Assembly: GCA_946623295.1 (NCBI GenBank)
Contig: CAMOQY010000027.1
Location: 1-12,076 of the forward strand
Length of the DNA: 12,076 nucleotides
Direction: 5' to 3'
Source: an uncultured Lachnospiraceae bacterium
GTDB lineage: Bacteria > Bacillota > Clostridia > Lachnospirales > Lachnospiraceae
Shown here piece by piece: positions 5,794 to 12,076 of the stretch. Below the pieces are notes generated by a model. That model worked only from the letters and a program-made list of their open reading frames with translations. It did not search any database and was not told the DNA's origin. Position numbers and translations under genes: made by a program. The first letter of the stretch is position 1; the number at the start of each line of letters is the position of its first letter.

Positions 5794-7908
5794 ATGAAAA
5801 AAGCTTCAGGATTCTTTTCCGTGATCAGACGCATGGAGCAGACTGTCATAGTCCGCTCAATCCGCGGCGGACTCGTCAGCATGATCCCGGTACTTATCAT
5901 CGGCGCCTTTGCTCTGATCCTGCAGACCTTCCCCGTCGACGCATACCAGGCTTTTATTACCGGCTTTGCCGACGGCTTTCTGCTCGATCTTCTGAAGACC
6001 GTCTACAGCGCTACGTTCGGCGTTCTGTCCGTGTATATGACCTTTCTGATCAGCCGCTCCTATATGAAGCTCATGGCGGATCCCGAAACGGTAAACGGCG
6101 GCGCCCAGGCCTCATCCATGCTGGCTTTCTTTATTCTGGCGGGAGCCTACCTTCCTGACTTCGGCCCTGACAGACTGGGACCCAAATCCATGTTTCTGGC
6201 GATCATCACCGGTCTTGGCGCCTCGGCCCTCTATCACGGTCTGCACCGTTACTTCCGTCACCATCGCAGGCTTTTCTCGCGCGGCGCGGACCGCGAATTC
6301 AACAGAATGCTCTCTACCATGATGCCGATAGCCTTAGTCGCGGTATCCTTCGGTCTGTTTAACGTAGTCATCACCCGGCTCTTTAACGTGGATTCTTTCC
6401 ACGAACTGCTTGCCGCCGCGTTCAACGCGCTTTTTGCCGGGGCAGGACAGGGTTTCTTCACGGGCTTCTTCTTCGTTCTGCTTTCCTCCCTGCTGTGGTT
6501 TTTCGGTATTCACGGAAGCGACACTCTCGAGGGAGTCATGCAGACGTATTTTGTACCCGGTCTCGCCGAGAACCAGGCCGCTGCCGCTGCCGGTTCCGCT
6601 CCTGCCGTGATCGTCACAAAGGAATTCTTCGACTGCTTCGTCCTGATGGGCGGATGCGGCGCTACCATCTGCCTGCTGATCACCATACTGCTGTTTTCAC
6701 GCAACCGCGCCCGCCGCGGACTGGGCTTTACGGCAGCCTTTCCCATGCTCTTTAATATAAATGAACTTATGGTCTTCGGCCTGCCCATCATCTTTAACCC
6801 GATCATGCTCGTGCCGTTCCTGACTGTTCCGCTGGCGTGCTATTCCATCGCGTATTTCGCTATATCCTCAGGCCTCGTGCCCATGATCACGAACTCCGTG
6901 GAATGGACTACTCCCATCCTGCTCGGCGGATACCGGGCTACGGGTTCCATCGCGGGAAGTCTGCTTCAGCTGACGAACGTCATCGTCGGAGTCCTGATCT
7001 ATATTCCCTTCGTGCGTATCCTGGACAGCAGGACAGCCGACGAAGCGAAACAGACCTACTCCGCCTTCGTGGATTATTTCAAAAAGAACGAGCAGGAGCT
7101 CTCCGGAGAACGGCTCACCGACCGTCCGGATATATACGGGGATTTTGCAAAGGGACTGTGCGCAGAGCTGCGTCACAGCCTGGAAAAGCAGATCGTCCTC
7201 TTCTACCAGCCTCAGTACCATTACGACGGCAGATGTGTGGGAGTCGAGGCGCTGCTGCGCTGGAACCATCCCGAATACGGGATCCTGTACCCGCCCATCG
7301 TGGTAAAGCTGGCCGAAGAGAGCGGCCTGCTGCCTGATCTGGAGGAAGCTATCCTCACCCGCGCCATGGAAGAACGCCCGCGTGTCATAAAGCGCTTCGG
7401 CGACGTCAAGCTCTCGGTAAACGTTACGGGTACGACCGTGATCACTCCCCGCTTTCTCGATTTTGTACGCGAGATGAACAGGCGGGATCCTTTTGCAGGC
7501 AAAAACGTCTGTCTTGAGGTCACGGAACAGGCGGCCATCTCGTTTAACGAGGAAACGCTGAAAGCCCTGCAGGAGCTTCGCGCCATGGGTCTGGCGCTTG
7601 CCATAGATGATTTCTCCATGGGACAGACCTCGCTGAATTACCTCAAAAACAACCTCTTTGATATCATCAAGCTGGACGGCTCGCTGGTCAAGGGCCTCTC
7701 CACCACGCAGAACTGCCGTGAGATCATCCTTTCCATCACGCATCTCGCCGCTTCGCTGCACCTGACTGTGCTGGCCGAGTTTGTCGAGACCGAAAAAGAG
7801 CGCGAGGAGCTCCATGAGATCGGCTGCGACTGCTATCAGGGCTATCTGTATTCGCCCGCGGTGCCTTTGGAAAAGCCGGATCCTTCCGTCTCGAAAACAG
7901 ATAAATAA
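5794..7908 (+). CDS. PTS EIIC permease domain fused to EAL c-di-GMP phosphodiesterase
   Basis: A 704-residue membrane protein. Residues 1-410 are a PTS EIIC domain of the lactose/cellobiose (CelB) type with about ten hydrophobic segments. Sugar-site hallmarks are GIHGSDTLEG with His240, and NELMVFGLPIIFNPIMLVPF with Asn323-Glu324. A linker (411-449) leads to a full EAL domain (450-700). Its catalytic signatures are intact: EALLRW (Glu485), SVNVT (Asn543), LEVTE (Glu575), DDFSMG (Asp605-Asp606), KLD (Lys626), AEFVET (Glu662, Glu665) and YQGYL (Gln682). It should hydrolyse c-di-GMP. No GGDEF, EIIA or EIIB is in the window, so it may act as a sugar-responsive receptor rather than a transporter. 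No ribosome binding site precedes the ATG. Similar EIIC-EAL fusions occur in other Firmicutes genomes; their ligand is not known to me. Confidence 0.9.
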   Translation: MKKASGFFSVIRRMEQTVIVRSIRGGLVSMIPVLIIGAFALILQTFPVDAYQAFITGFADGFLLDLLKTVYSATFGVLSVYMTFLISRSYMKLMADPETVNGGAQASSMLAFFILAGAYLPDFGPDRLGPKSMFLAIITGLGASALYHGLHRYFRHHRRLFSRGADREFNRMLSTMMPIALVAVSFGLFNVVITRLFNVDSFHELLAAAFNALFAGAGQGFFTGFFFVLLSSLLWFFGIHGSDTLEGVMQTYFVPGLAENQAAAAAGSAPAVIVTKEFFDCFVLMGGCGATICLLITILLFSRNRARRGLGFTAAFPMLFNINELMVFGLPIIFNPIMLVPFLTVPLACYSIAYFAISSGLVPMITNSVEWTTPILLGGYRATGSIAGSLLQLTNVIVGVLIYIPFVRILDSRTADEAKQTYSAFVDYFKKNEQELSGERLTDRPDIYGDFAKGLCAELRHSLEKQIVLFYQPQYHYDGRCVGVEALLRWNHPEYGILYPPIVVKLAEESGLLPDLEEAILTRAMEERPRVIKRFGDVKLSVNVTGTTVITPRFLDFVREMNRRDPFAGKNVCLEVTEQAAISFNEETLKALQELRAMGLALAIDDFSMGQTSLNYLKNNLFDIIKLDGSLVKGLSTTQNCREIILSITHLAASLHLTVLAEFVETEKEREELHEIGCDCYQGYLYSPAVPLEKPDPSVSKTDK

Positions 7909-7911
7909 AAC

Positions 7912-7969
7912 AAGACCCGCAAGTACGATACCTGTCACAAAGGACATCTCGTGCCTGCGGGTCTTTTTT
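7912..7969 (+). terminator. Strong, probably bidirectional terminator
   Basis: AAGACCCGCA (7912-7921) pairs over 10 bp with TGCGGGTCTT (7956-7965); a second inner stem GTACGA/TCGTGC extends the hairpin. The T run continues to 7969. It starts four bases after the EIIC-EAL stop codon. On the minus strand the same stem is followed by TTGTTTTATTT, so it can also end the serpin transcript coming from the other side. Confidence 0.88.
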
Positions 7970-7990
7970 GTCTTTAACCAAACGGCAGCC

Positions 7991-9409
7991 TTACGGCGTG
8001 TTCACTATTCCGGTAAAGAGCGGCAGCTCCGCGGCCGAAGTGTTTATAGAAAAAACGAACGGCCGGTCAAGAGTAAATTCCACCTTGTCTGCGGGAGGCA
8101 TCGTCGCACCGCAGGTCATTATGACCGTAAAAGCCGCGGCCTCGCAGCCTTTCTCGTCGATCTTGACACGCGCGGCGTGCTTTACCGACGATACAAAGAT
8201 GTCGTCCGTATCTGCCGTAAGCGGTGAGAAATCAGACTTTTCCATGTTGAATACATCCGTCACTCCAAGCCCGCTGATCTTTTCCGCCAGATCCATATCG
8301 GAGACAACGTCAAATTTCGGGACGGCCAGCTCTATGAGGACTTGTTTCTGCTTTTCCCATTCGTGCTTTTCACTCTGAGAGGCGGTCATAAAGGAGAGAA
8401 ACTCTTCGTCGGCAAGCAGTTCCTCCGGGGTGACGCCTTCATCCGGAAGATAAAACCACATCGACGTGTCAGCGCCTTCGAAATAAAGGTTCACTGCTCC
8501 GAATTTTTCCCCGAAGTAATACGTGCCCTGGGTGCCCATGTGCATGAAATCGGTGCTGATATCGCCGCTTACCGCGTGGAAAGTATCGGAAGACGTATCC
8601 GACTCGTCAAACTCGGCGGCCCATTTGCCCTTGAAATACATCGTCGATGCGATAGCGCAGATGGTATCCGGCGTCAGCTCCACCTGGCCGGCCTGCTCGG
8701 AGAGGAGCCCTCCCGTCTGCTGATCAAGCCAGTTCTGCAGCATTCTCGTGTAATCGGGATCGCCCATCGTTCCGGCAAAAGCTGACGCGAAGTACTGATC
8801 CGCAAGGGTCTTCATCGTGTCCTTATTATAGTTCATATCCTCTCTCAGCCAGAGAGAGTTGGCTGAAAGGCATCTCACGGCCCCATCGTCCTGATAGGTG
8901 GCTGTCCAGACCGCCGCAGCGAGCTTTCTGACGTCCTCTATGCTGTCGGCTCCGAGAAGGTCCAGTATCTGCTGACGGCTCTCGCCATCCGTGATCTCGG
9001 CAAGCATGGCCAGCGCTCCGAAAATATTTACCGGGGAGCATATCGCGTTTTCCGCGTCATTTCCGGCGAGAAATCCGGAAACAGCCTTTTTGAAATACTC
9101 CTTAAGTCCGCCGTCATAGGAGGCCAGAGCCTCGCGTCGGGCGGCGTTCTGGGCGTTATAGGGCGCCGTATCGCGCTCCCATTTTTCCGAATCAAAAATA
9201 CCGTCCGATCCGATATATTTGCTTTCGTCAGGGTACGCAGCCTGGACCGGGTATGCCGCCTGTGCCAGAAGCTCCGCCTTTCCCTCAAAATAAATATCCG
9301 GTTCTCCGACGTCAGCCCCGGCGGACTGCGACGGATCCGCACCTGTGCCGCATGCCGCAAGCGATACGATAAAAGCCGCGGCAAGTAATATCGAAATGAT
9401 CTTTTTCAT
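7991..9409 (-). CDS. Serpin-family lipoprotein, probable surface protease inhibitor
   Basis: A 472-residue protein. The start follows AGGAGG by nine bases. The signal peptide ends in the lipobox SLAAC, lipidating Cys20. Residues 21-98 are a spacer with no serpin likeness. The serpin fold runs from about 99 (ENAICSPVNIFGALAML) to the C-terminal signature FTLDRPFVFSI and LPLFTGIVNTP. The reactive-centre loop has a hinge (Gly421 P15, Cys422 P14, Glu423 P13, Ala424-426 P12-P10), and spacing identical to alpha-1-antitrypsin puts P1-P1' at Ala435-Thr436, followed by MPP. The full-length loop and Ala-rich hinge predict an inhibitor, with small-residue (elastase-like or subtilisin-like) specificity. 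Cys at P14 and Phe427 at P9 are unusual and could weaken inhibition. Serpins in gut bacteria are thought to act on host or neighbour proteases. Confidence 0.93.
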   Translation of the reverse strand: MKKIISILLAAAFIVSLAACGTGADPSQSAGADVGEPDIYFEGKAELLAQAAYPVQAAYPDESKYIGSDGIFDSEKWERDTAPYNAQNAARREALASYDGGLKEYFKKAVSGFLAGNDAENAICSPVNIFGALAMLAEITDGESRQQILDLLGADSIEDVRKLAAAVWTATYQDDGAVRCLSANSLWLREDMNYNKDTMKTLADQYFASAFAGTMGDPDYTRMLQNWLDQQTGGLLSEQAGQVELTPDTICAIASTMYFKGKWAAEFDESDTSSDTFHAVSGDISTDFMHMGTQGTYYFGEKFGAVNLYFEGADTSMWFYLPDEGVTPEELLADEEFLSFMTASQSEKHEWEKQKQVLIELAVPKFDVVSDMDLAEKISGLGVTDVFNMEKSDFSPLTADTDDIFVSSVKHAARVKIDEKGCEAAAFTVIMTCGATMPPADKVEFTLDRPFVFSINTSAAELPLFTGIVNTP

Positions 9410-9536
9410 GGTATCCGACCTCCTGTTTCCCTGGTCCGCTGCGCAGACTCTTTGTCTATAAACTACCCTTCCGGCAGCGGAAACTACACGGATCTCAAAT
9501 ATCCCCCTGTGGGGCTCCCGCGCAGATCGCCGCGCG

Positions 9537-10388
9537 TCACTGCAGGAGCTGTTCTATCACCTGCGCCACTCCGTCCTCATCGCAGCTTGCCGTAATAATA
9601 TCGGCGCATTCCGCCACCTCCGGCCAGGCGTTTGCCATCGCCACTCCGACGCCCGCTTCCTTTATCATGCTGATATCGTTCAGACCGTCGCCAAAGGCCA
9701 TGGTCTGCGAAATATCCAGCCCCAAATGCGCGGCGAGATTGCGGATAGCCTCGCCTTTGTTTGCCAGAGGATGGTTGATCTCGATATTGTTCACTATGGA
9801 CGAAGTCACGATGAGCTGCGGATACCTCTCCTGAAGCTCCGTGAGCTGGCGGGCGCGCAGGTCCATATCCTTAAAGAAAAACTTGATCTTCTGGATGCCT
9901 TTTTCGGACGTGCGGACAAACTCTTTGAGATCAGGCACTGTCCCGCAAAGACTCCTCTGGAGCGTCACGTAGTATTCATTCGGCGCAAATTCCTCTATGC
10001 GGTCCCATTGCTCCTTGGACATGTATCCGAGGTCGTCCATATAGCAGTCGTAAATGACCGGGAGAGTATCGAGATGCTCCATGATCCCGTACGCCTCCTC
10101 CCACGGGATCTCCGCCCTGAAGATCGTGGAGCCGTCGGTCCGGTCTATGATCTGCGCGCCGTTCGCCGCGATAACGAACCTTACGAAATCAAGCTGCTTT
10201 ACCGAATCGGGCATGCCGCTGCTGATCCTTCCCGTCGTGGGCACGATGTCGATCCCGGCCTCCGCGGCCGCCCTCAGCGCGTTCCTGTTCCTCTCCGTCA
10301 GGCGTTTGTCCGTAGTCAGCAGTGTTCCGTCCAGATCCAGCGCTATCAGCCGGATATTTTTCATTTCCTTAAGATCGGTCTTTTCCAT
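9537..10388 (-). CDS. Cof-type HAD-superfamily phosphatase (HAD-IIB)
   Basis: About 283 residues, the usual Cof/YidA length. HAD motifs are motif I DLDGT with nucleophile Asp18 and acid/base Asp20, motif II TTGR (Thr51/Thr52), motif III Lys211 in NKGEA, and motif IV GDGLND with Asp234 and Asp238. The region between II and III (about 80-205) is the alpha/beta C2 cap typical of HAD-IIB. Such enzymes dephosphorylate sugar phosphates, nucleotides or flavin intermediates; the substrate is not readable from sequence. ATG 10388 has AAAAGGA ten bases upstream and is preferred. ATG 10364 (MKNIRLIALD) gives the more standard N-terminus but has its SD too close. ATG 10430 lies in the tRNA terminator stem and is unlikely. 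No separate promoter is visible. Confidence 0.88.
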   Translation of the reverse strand: MEKTDLKEMKNIRLIALDLDGTLLTTDKRLTERNRNALRAAAEAGIDIVPTTGRISSGMPDSVKQLDFVRFVIAANGAQIIDRTDGSTIFRAEIPWEEAYGIMEHLDTLPVIYDCYMDDLGYMSKEQWDRIEEFAPNEYYVTLQRSLCGTVPDLKEFVRTSEKGIQKIKFFFKDMDLRARQLTELQERYPQLIVTSSIVNNIEINHPLANKGEAIRNLAAHLGLDISQTMAFGDGLNDISMIKEAGVGVAMANAWPEVAECADIITASCDEDGVAQVIEQLLQ

Positions 10389-10417
10389 TTTTTCCGTATC
10401 CTTTTCCCCATCCTTTG

Positions 10418-10447
10418 AAAAAAGGACCATCCTTAAGGATGATCCTT
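10418..10447 (-). terminator. Terminator of tRNA-Val
   Basis: On the minus strand AAGGATCATCC (10447-10437) pairs over 11 bp, with one wobble, with GGATGGTCCTT (10432-10422) around a TTAA loop, followed by six Ts (10423-10418). It begins two bases after the tRNA 3' end. The HAD gene begins about 30 bases beyond it. Confidence 0.83.
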
Positions 10448-10449
10448 CG

Positions 10450-10522
10450 TGGGCACTAAGGGACTCGAACCCCTGACCCCTTCCACGTCAAGGAAGTGCT
10501 CTCCCAGCTGAGCCAAGTGCCC
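10450..10522 (-). tRNA. tRNA-Val (GAC)
   Basis: A 73-base cloverleaf on the minus strand. The acceptor stem GGGCACT pairs perfectly with AGTGCCC; the D arm is GCTC/GAGC, the anticodon stem CTTCC/GGAAG encloses the loop TTGACGT with anticodon GAC, and the T arm has the loop TTCGAGT. The discriminator base is A. The CCA end is not encoded (ACG follows), so it must be added after transcription, as for many Firmicutes tRNAs. It reads the valine codon GUC and has its own promoter and terminator. Confidence 0.96.
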
Positions 10523-10531
10523 TGCCCGGTT

Positions 10532-10560
10532 ATAATAGCACAAAACCCCCTCCGTGTAAA
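10532..10560 (-). promoter_or_regulatory. Promoter of tRNA-Val
   Basis: On the minus strand a -35 box TTTACA (10560-10555) and a -10 box TATTAT (10537-10532) are separated by 17 bases. TGC before the -10 box gives an extended -10. Transcription would begin a few bases before the mature tRNA 5' end at 10522. Confidence 0.65.
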
Positions 10561-10583
10561 ACACTTTTTTCGCGCCCGGCGCT

Positions 10584-11861
10584 CTATCCCTCCTTAACCG
10601 CAAGCACGGCGACTCCGTCCGGGATAACTACCACCTCTGCGTCCCTGCCGGCTATCTCATATGCCTTCTGCAGGGCCTCGTCGGGATCCGCCGCCGGGAT
10701 CATATTCACGCTCTTTACCGTCTCCGGATCGAGCTCGGATACCAGTATCACGGTATGCTTTCTGAGGATCCGCATAAAGATCTGCGTGCACCACTGCTCC
10801 GGGATGCTCTCTCTGGGAGGGATCTTTGACAGAAAAGCTTCTATCTCGTCCGGGGTGCCCATAGTCATCTGCTTTTCAAAATATGAACCGCCGATGCCGT
10901 CCGCGCAGCTGGCGCAGAGAATGATCACCCCGCCGTCCCTGCAGCAGGCCTCGGCAGTAGCGGCCGCCTTTGGACTCTGATAGAGATTCTGGTCCAGCGG
11001 ATAACCGCCGTTCGACGTGATAACGATATCTCCCGTGACGCCGGGGCATTGTGCCAGGCTCCTGACGAAGCTGACGCCCTCCGCATGCGCCTCCTCCAGG
11101 TCTCCGGCAAAGGCCGCGATGACCTTCTTCTCTCCGTTTAAGGCTACGTTGAGGATAAATCCGACGCCCGCCATCCTGGCGGCGCATACCATGTCCTCAT
11201 GGATCGGATTGTGCTCCAGTGTGCCTGCGTTTGAATACGGGCTGGATATCGCGCGGTATGAGTGATTCTCGTTTACCGTGGCGGCGTTGCAGACCCCGGG
11301 AAGGATGCTCTTTCTGCCGCCGGAGAAGCCGGCAAAAAAGTGAGGCTCGATGAAGCCCTCCGTCACCAGCAGATCGCAGTCCACAGCCACGCGGTTCACC
11401 CAGAGCTCCGCTCCCGAAGGCAGCGTGCCCAGATGCACGAAATCATCGTCTTTATATGCGTCGTTCACCACGATCTTTTCGTGATCCACGATCGCATCTC
11501 CAAACATCCTGCGCTGCTCCTCCTCGGTCGTCCTGCGGTGCAGGCCGGTCGCGATGAGGATAGTGATCTCCGCCTCGGGGCTGCCGCTGCGGATCTCGGA
11601 AAGCAGTATGGGCAGCGTGATACGGCTGGGCACTGCTCTGGTATGGTCGCTCGTGATCAGCGTAATACGCTTTTTGCCCTTCGCAAGCTCACAGAGGCGC
11701 GGCGTGCCGACAGGATGAGCCAGTGCGTCCCTTATCAGCTCCTCCTCGCTCTTTTCGGCCTGATATTCGTCTGTCCTGGCGTAGATCAGCGCCTTGATGC
11801 GATCCTCCTCTATGTGGAGCTCCTTACTCGATGTATAATACGGTATCTTTATCGTCTTCAT
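10584..11861 (-). CDS. larA: LarA-family nickel-dependent lactate (2-hydroxyacid) racemase
   Basis: A 425-residue cytoplasmic enzyme, almost the length of Lactobacillus plantarum LarA, which interconverts D- and L-lactate using the nickel-pincer nucleotide cofactor. Its key residues fall at the same numbers here: Asp72 and Arg75 in SDHTRAVPS, His108 in TGLHRR, His174 in EPHFFAGFSG, Lys184 in GGRKSILPG (which carries the cofactor), His200 in NENHSYR, and Tyr294, Gln295 and Lys298 in LYQSPK. Trp357 is close to Trp358 of that enzyme. The start follows AAAGGA by about ten bases. The LarB, LarC and LarE genes needed to make the cofactor are not in the window. A UxaA-like gene ends about 100 bases upstream on the same strand, so another 2-hydroxyacid is a possible substrate. 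Confidence 0.9.
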   Translation of the reverse strand: MKTIKIPYYTSSKELHIEEDRIKALIYARTDEYQAEKSEEELIRDALAHPVGTPRLCELAKGKKRITLITSDHTRAVPSRITLPILLSEIRSGSPEAEITILIATGLHRRTTEEEQRRMFGDAIVDHEKIVVNDAYKDDDFVHLGTLPSGAELWVNRVAVDCDLLVTEGFIEPHFFAGFSGGRKSILPGVCNAATVNENHSYRAISSPYSNAGTLEHNPIHEDMVCAARMAGVGFILNVALNGEKKVIAAFAGDLEEAHAEGVSFVRSLAQCPGVTGDIVITSNGGYPLDQNLYQSPKAAATAEACCRDGGVIILCASCADGIGGSYFEKQMTMGTPDEIEAFLSKIPPRESIPEQWCTQIFMRILRKHTVILVSELDPETVKSVNMIPAADPDEALQKAYEIAGRDAEVVVIPDGVAVLAVKEG

Positions 11862-11888
11862 ACCGGTCTTTCCTTTCAGATAATATTA

Positions 11889-11912
11889 CGTGCTCTTATT
11901 GATAATAGCACG
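11889..11912. promoter_or_regulatory. Dyad operator over the larA -10 box
   Basis: CGTGCT (11889-11894) and AGCACG (11907-11912) are perfect inverted repeats. Inside them TTAT (11896-11899) faces ATAA (11902-11905), so 10 of 12 position pairs of the 24-bp dyad match. On the minus strand it covers an extended -10 box TGCTATTAT (TATTAT at 11907-11902); no good -35 box is visible. A weak -35 with a dyad over the -10 and start fits either repression or an RNA hairpin at the transcript's 5' end. The binding protein is unknown. Confidence 0.5.
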
Positions 11913-11965
11913 CCCGGAGAAAGTACGCCACCCCCACGCCGGTGAGGACTGCATTGTCTTTCGTC

Positions 11966-12076
11966 TCAGATGACGGGCCCCAGACAAAAGATGTCCATTG
12001 AGCCGTAGTAACCCAGCGCCTCGTTCTTGGTCATGCGTCCGCTGAGGACCTCGAGCAGCAGCGCAAAAGCCTCCTC
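11966..12076 (-). CDS. C-terminal end of a UxaA/altronate dehydratase-family protein (partial)
   Basis: The last 36 codons of a minus-strand gene that runs off the right edge, ending in TGA at 11968-11966. The readable tail includes LLLEVLSGRMTKNEALGYYG and ends FCLGPVI. The pattern of a helix, SG, (K/R), TK, a Glu, G and a short hydrophobic end resembles the C-terminus of the UxaA large domain (D-galactarate/altronate dehydratase family), enzymes that dehydrate sugar acids. With only 36 residues this is an assignment by pattern. It lies about 105 bases upstream of larA on the same strand with no clear terminator between, so the two may be co-expressed for 2-hydroxyacid or sugar-acid use. Confidence 0.5.
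   Translation of the reverse strand, partial: EEAFALLLEVLSGRMTKNEALGYYGSMDIFCLGPVI

Noticed and set aside
6868..7947. A 359-codon minus-strand open frame opposite the EIIC-EAL gene
   Set aside because: It lies over the conserved EAL domain and crosses the terminator at 7912-7969; the plus-strand frame carries all recognisable motifs.
9410..9536. Serpin promoter
   Set aside because: The best candidate, TTTCCG-17-TATAGA on the minus strand, matches consensus poorly. Short hairpins (CCCC/GGGG and TTCCG/CGGAA) occur here but give no clear function.
9726..10418. A 230-codon plus-strand open frame opposite the HAD phosphatase
   Set aside because: Shadow of the GC-rich codons of a clear HAD gene; no start signal and no domain.
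11262..11945. A 227-codon plus-strand open frame opposite larA
   Set aside because: Antisense to an enzyme whose active-site residues are all in place; no ribosome binding site.
1..12076. CRISPR arrays, prophage genes, toxin-antitoxin pairs or a complete insertion sequence
   Set aside because: No regularly spaced repeats, integrase, transposase or phage-type genes were seen; nearly all sequence is explained by ordinary chromosomal genes.

Overview
The window looks like chromosomal DNA of a moderately GC-rich Firmicute of the class Clostridia, probably Lachnospiraceae or a relative. The evidence is strong AGGAGG-type ribosome binding sites on most genes, Gram-positive lipoprotein signal peptides, an OhrR-type MarR repressor whose sensor residues match Bacillus subtilis OhrR, a tRNA-Val without an encoded CCA, and protein types common in gut anaerobes. 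The species cannot be named from this window.

Layout. Positions 1-138 hold two hairpins and no gene I can name; they may be the trailing end of a neighbouring mobile element. On the plus strand follow a small zinc-ribbon protein (139-471) and a 70-residue single-pass membrane protein (502-714). Positions 884-5631 are all minus strand, in three compact transcription units. The first is ohrR-gpx (5631 to 4591), with a strong promoter carrying a palindromic operator and ending in a terminator at 4541-4569. The second is an HD-domain nucleotidase, a hypoxanthine-DNA glycosylase and a transglutaminase-like lipoprotein (4479 to 2306), overlapping or nearly touching. The third is another transglutaminase-like lipoprotein and a small lipoprotein (2124 to 884), with a GC-rich leader hairpin and a terminator at 801-861.

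Divergent from ohrR is a 704-residue plus-strand gene (5794-7908). It fuses a PTS EIIC sugar-permease domain to an intact EAL domain, the c-di-GMP phosphodiesterase type. It ends at a long terminator that probably serves both strands. On the minus strand follow a surface serpin lipoprotein (9409 to 7991), a Cof-type HAD phosphatase (about 10388 to 9537), tRNA-Val(GAC) with its own promoter and terminator (10522 to 10450), a LarA-type nickel-dependent lactate racemase (11861 to 10584), and the C-terminal end of what looks like a UxaA/altronate dehydratase-family protein at the right edge.

Themes. ohrR-gpx is a self-contained peroxide-response unit. The HD nucleotidase and glycosylase are translationally coupled and could form a pair that deals with deaminated purines. 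Four lipoproteins, including a serpin whose reactive-centre loop keeps inhibitory geometry, suggest investment in the cell surface. The EIIC-EAL fusion suggests direct coupling of sugar recognition to c-di-GMP breakdown. LarA and the UxaA-like protein point to 2-hydroxyacid metabolism, with a 24-bp near-perfect dyad over the larA -10 box. No CRISPR array, complete insertion sequence or prophage was seen.
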